A model generated the notes under the pieces. That model was not told the origin of the DNA. It worked only from the letters and a program-made list of their open reading frames with translations, and did not search any database. From Methanobacteriaceae archaeon UBA349 (lineage in GTDB: Archaea > Methanobacteriota > Methanobacteria > Methanobacteriales > Methanobacteriaceae), in the NCBI GenBank assembly GCA_002509745.1, contig DAWK01000027.1:10788-16668 (forward strand): 5,881 bases of DNA, in the 5' to 3' direction. A program made the translations under genes and the position numbers. This document shows, piece by piece, positions 5,066 through 5,881 of the stretch. How positions within the stretch are numbered: the stretch's first letter is position 1; each line of letters opens with the position of its first letter.

Positions 5066-5881
5066 CTTACACTGGTGGAGTCCATAAAAATGAAGAAATA
5101 AAAGAGCTTATTGAAGATATGGGAGGTTTTGTACTCCAGGAAAATACTCTTCAAATGGACATAATTCTTACTTTAGCAGTACCTCTAGAAGACGTGGAAA
5201 AAGTCAAAGAAAAGGCCAAAGAGCTCATGGGAACAATTAAAATAGCGCCCATGGCCGGTACCGAAATTGCAATAGTATCTCCCACCCTGGCCCGCCATCA
5301 CCTCCCTCATTCGGCTTGTGATATATCTGAATATTTAAGGCGTTTCGGGGCAAAGGATAACATGATTGGCCTGGCTCGAGGGGCAGGAAAAGGAATCTCT
5401 AGGATATCTGAGGATGAAAAACGACTCATTGAAGAACATGACTTAGCGGTATTTGCATTAGGCAGCTTTGAACAATGTATAAAAGATAAAACACATCTTT
5501 TTGATGATATAAATATTCCAGTTGTAGTTACTGGTGCTCCTGAAATGGATGTTAAAGATCTTCCTGGTGCGGATGCTTATATAAGTGATCTGGGTCGAAT
5601 ACCTCGTAGATTAAAGCGTGGTGAAGATATAAGGGCTCTCCGAAAACTGGTGGAAGTAGTGGAAGATATTCTTGATTCTAAAAGGCGCGACATGGCTCAA
5701 GATCCTCCTTTAGTTCCATCAATACTACTAAAAACTGAAATTGAAAATCAGGTTCCAGCTATTGCTGATGTATATTCACCTACTCCTGTTACCAGTCAAC
5801 TGGATGGGGTGAGAGTAAAATTAAATTATGAACAATATCATGAACAAATACGTCAAGTTAAGATAAATAAATACTATTTAG
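5050..5881 (+). CDS. mmp7: Methanogenesis marker protein 7, C-terminally cut by the window
   Basis: The frame is open from ATG 5050 to the window edge with no stop, giving 277 residues of a protein usually near 300. It starts [20 protein letters not shown]. It shows [20 protein letters not shown] at 69-88 with C90 just after, [14 protein letters not shown] at 104-117, ALGSFEQC ending at C143, VVVTGAPE at 159-166, [20 protein letters not shown] around 182-201, and [13 protein letters not shown] near 247-259. I recognise this as the marker 7 family, found in methanogens that carry MCR. As I recall, recent structural work places marker 7 with McrC, markers 3 and 17 and component A2 in the ATP-driven MCR activation complex. 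No membrane segment is seen. It is translationally coupled to the gene before it. Further marker genes may follow beyond the edge. Confidence 0.88.
   Translation, partial: MYETLTYTGGVHKNEEIKELIEDMGGFVLQENTLQMDIILTLAVPLEDVEKVKEKAKELMGTIKIAPMAGTEIAIVSPTLARHHLPHSACDISEYLRRFGAKDNMIGLARGAGKGISRISEDEKRLIEEHDLAVFALGSFEQCIKDKTHLFDDINIPVVVTGAPEMDVKDLPGADAYISDLGRIPRRLKRGEDIRALRKLVEVVEDILDSKRRDMAQDPPLVPSILLKTEIENQVPAIADVYSPTPVTSQLDGVRVKLNYEQYHEQIRQVKINKYYL

Overview
The window looks like chromosomal DNA of a hydrogenotrophic methanogen of the order Methanobacteriales, most likely Methanobacterium or a close relative. The reasons are a methanogenesis marker 7 gene, a coenzyme M biosynthesis gene (comB), archaeal TATA-box promoters with short or absent leaders, GGTGA/GGAGG ribosome binding sites, and very AT-rich spacers. 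From memory, the gene order also resembles the MTH1188 to MTH1180 stretch of Methanothermobacter thermautotrophicus (DegT-type aminotransferase, MTH1187 thiamine-binding family, tRNA thiolase-like, MTH1184 small protein, TraB, ComB). That synteny is recalled, not computed.

Layout, left to right. Positions 1-204 hold the 3' end of a DegT/DnrJ/EryC1 sugar aminotransferase gene (+). A short AT-rich convergent spacer with an imperfect 60-bp-period repeat follows. The MTH1187-type thiamine-binding gene (356-655, -) and a TtuA/NcsA-like tRNA 2-thiolation ATPase gene (691-1572, +) diverge from a 35-bp shared promoter region in which both transcripts are predicted to be leaderless. After a T-rich convergent spacer come two minus-strand genes: a 71-aa CxC/CxC protein (DUF1922, 1667-1882) and, upstream of it, a membrane-anchored TraB/PrgY family protein (1973-3136).

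Positions 3137-3634 are non-coding and extremely AT-rich; 3301-3600 is about 11% G+C by hand count. This gap holds the comB terminator tracts, a strong TATA box, a 9/10 dyad beside it, and a 12-bp inverted repeat nearer traB. I find no credible gene in it.

The right third is methanogenesis-related. comB (3635-4300, -), for 2-phosphosulfolactate phosphatase in coenzyme M synthesis, diverges from a tight operon made of a probable methanogenesis marker 5/DUF2112 protein (4424-5065, +) and methanogenesis marker 7 (5050 to the window end, +, incomplete). The two operon genes overlap by 16 bp, with a strong Shine-Dalgarno inside the first gene. Coenzyme M is the methyl carrier used by methyl-coenzyme M reductase (MCR), and marker 7 has been linked to MCR activation. 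The divergent arrangement therefore couples cofactor supply with enzyme maturation.

I see no mobile element, CRISPR array, tRNA or rRNA, and no clearly new system. The most distinctive points are the compact divergent leaderless promoter, the possible traB operator, the apparent loss of the N-terminal zinc finger in the thiolase-like protein, and the comB/marker pairing.
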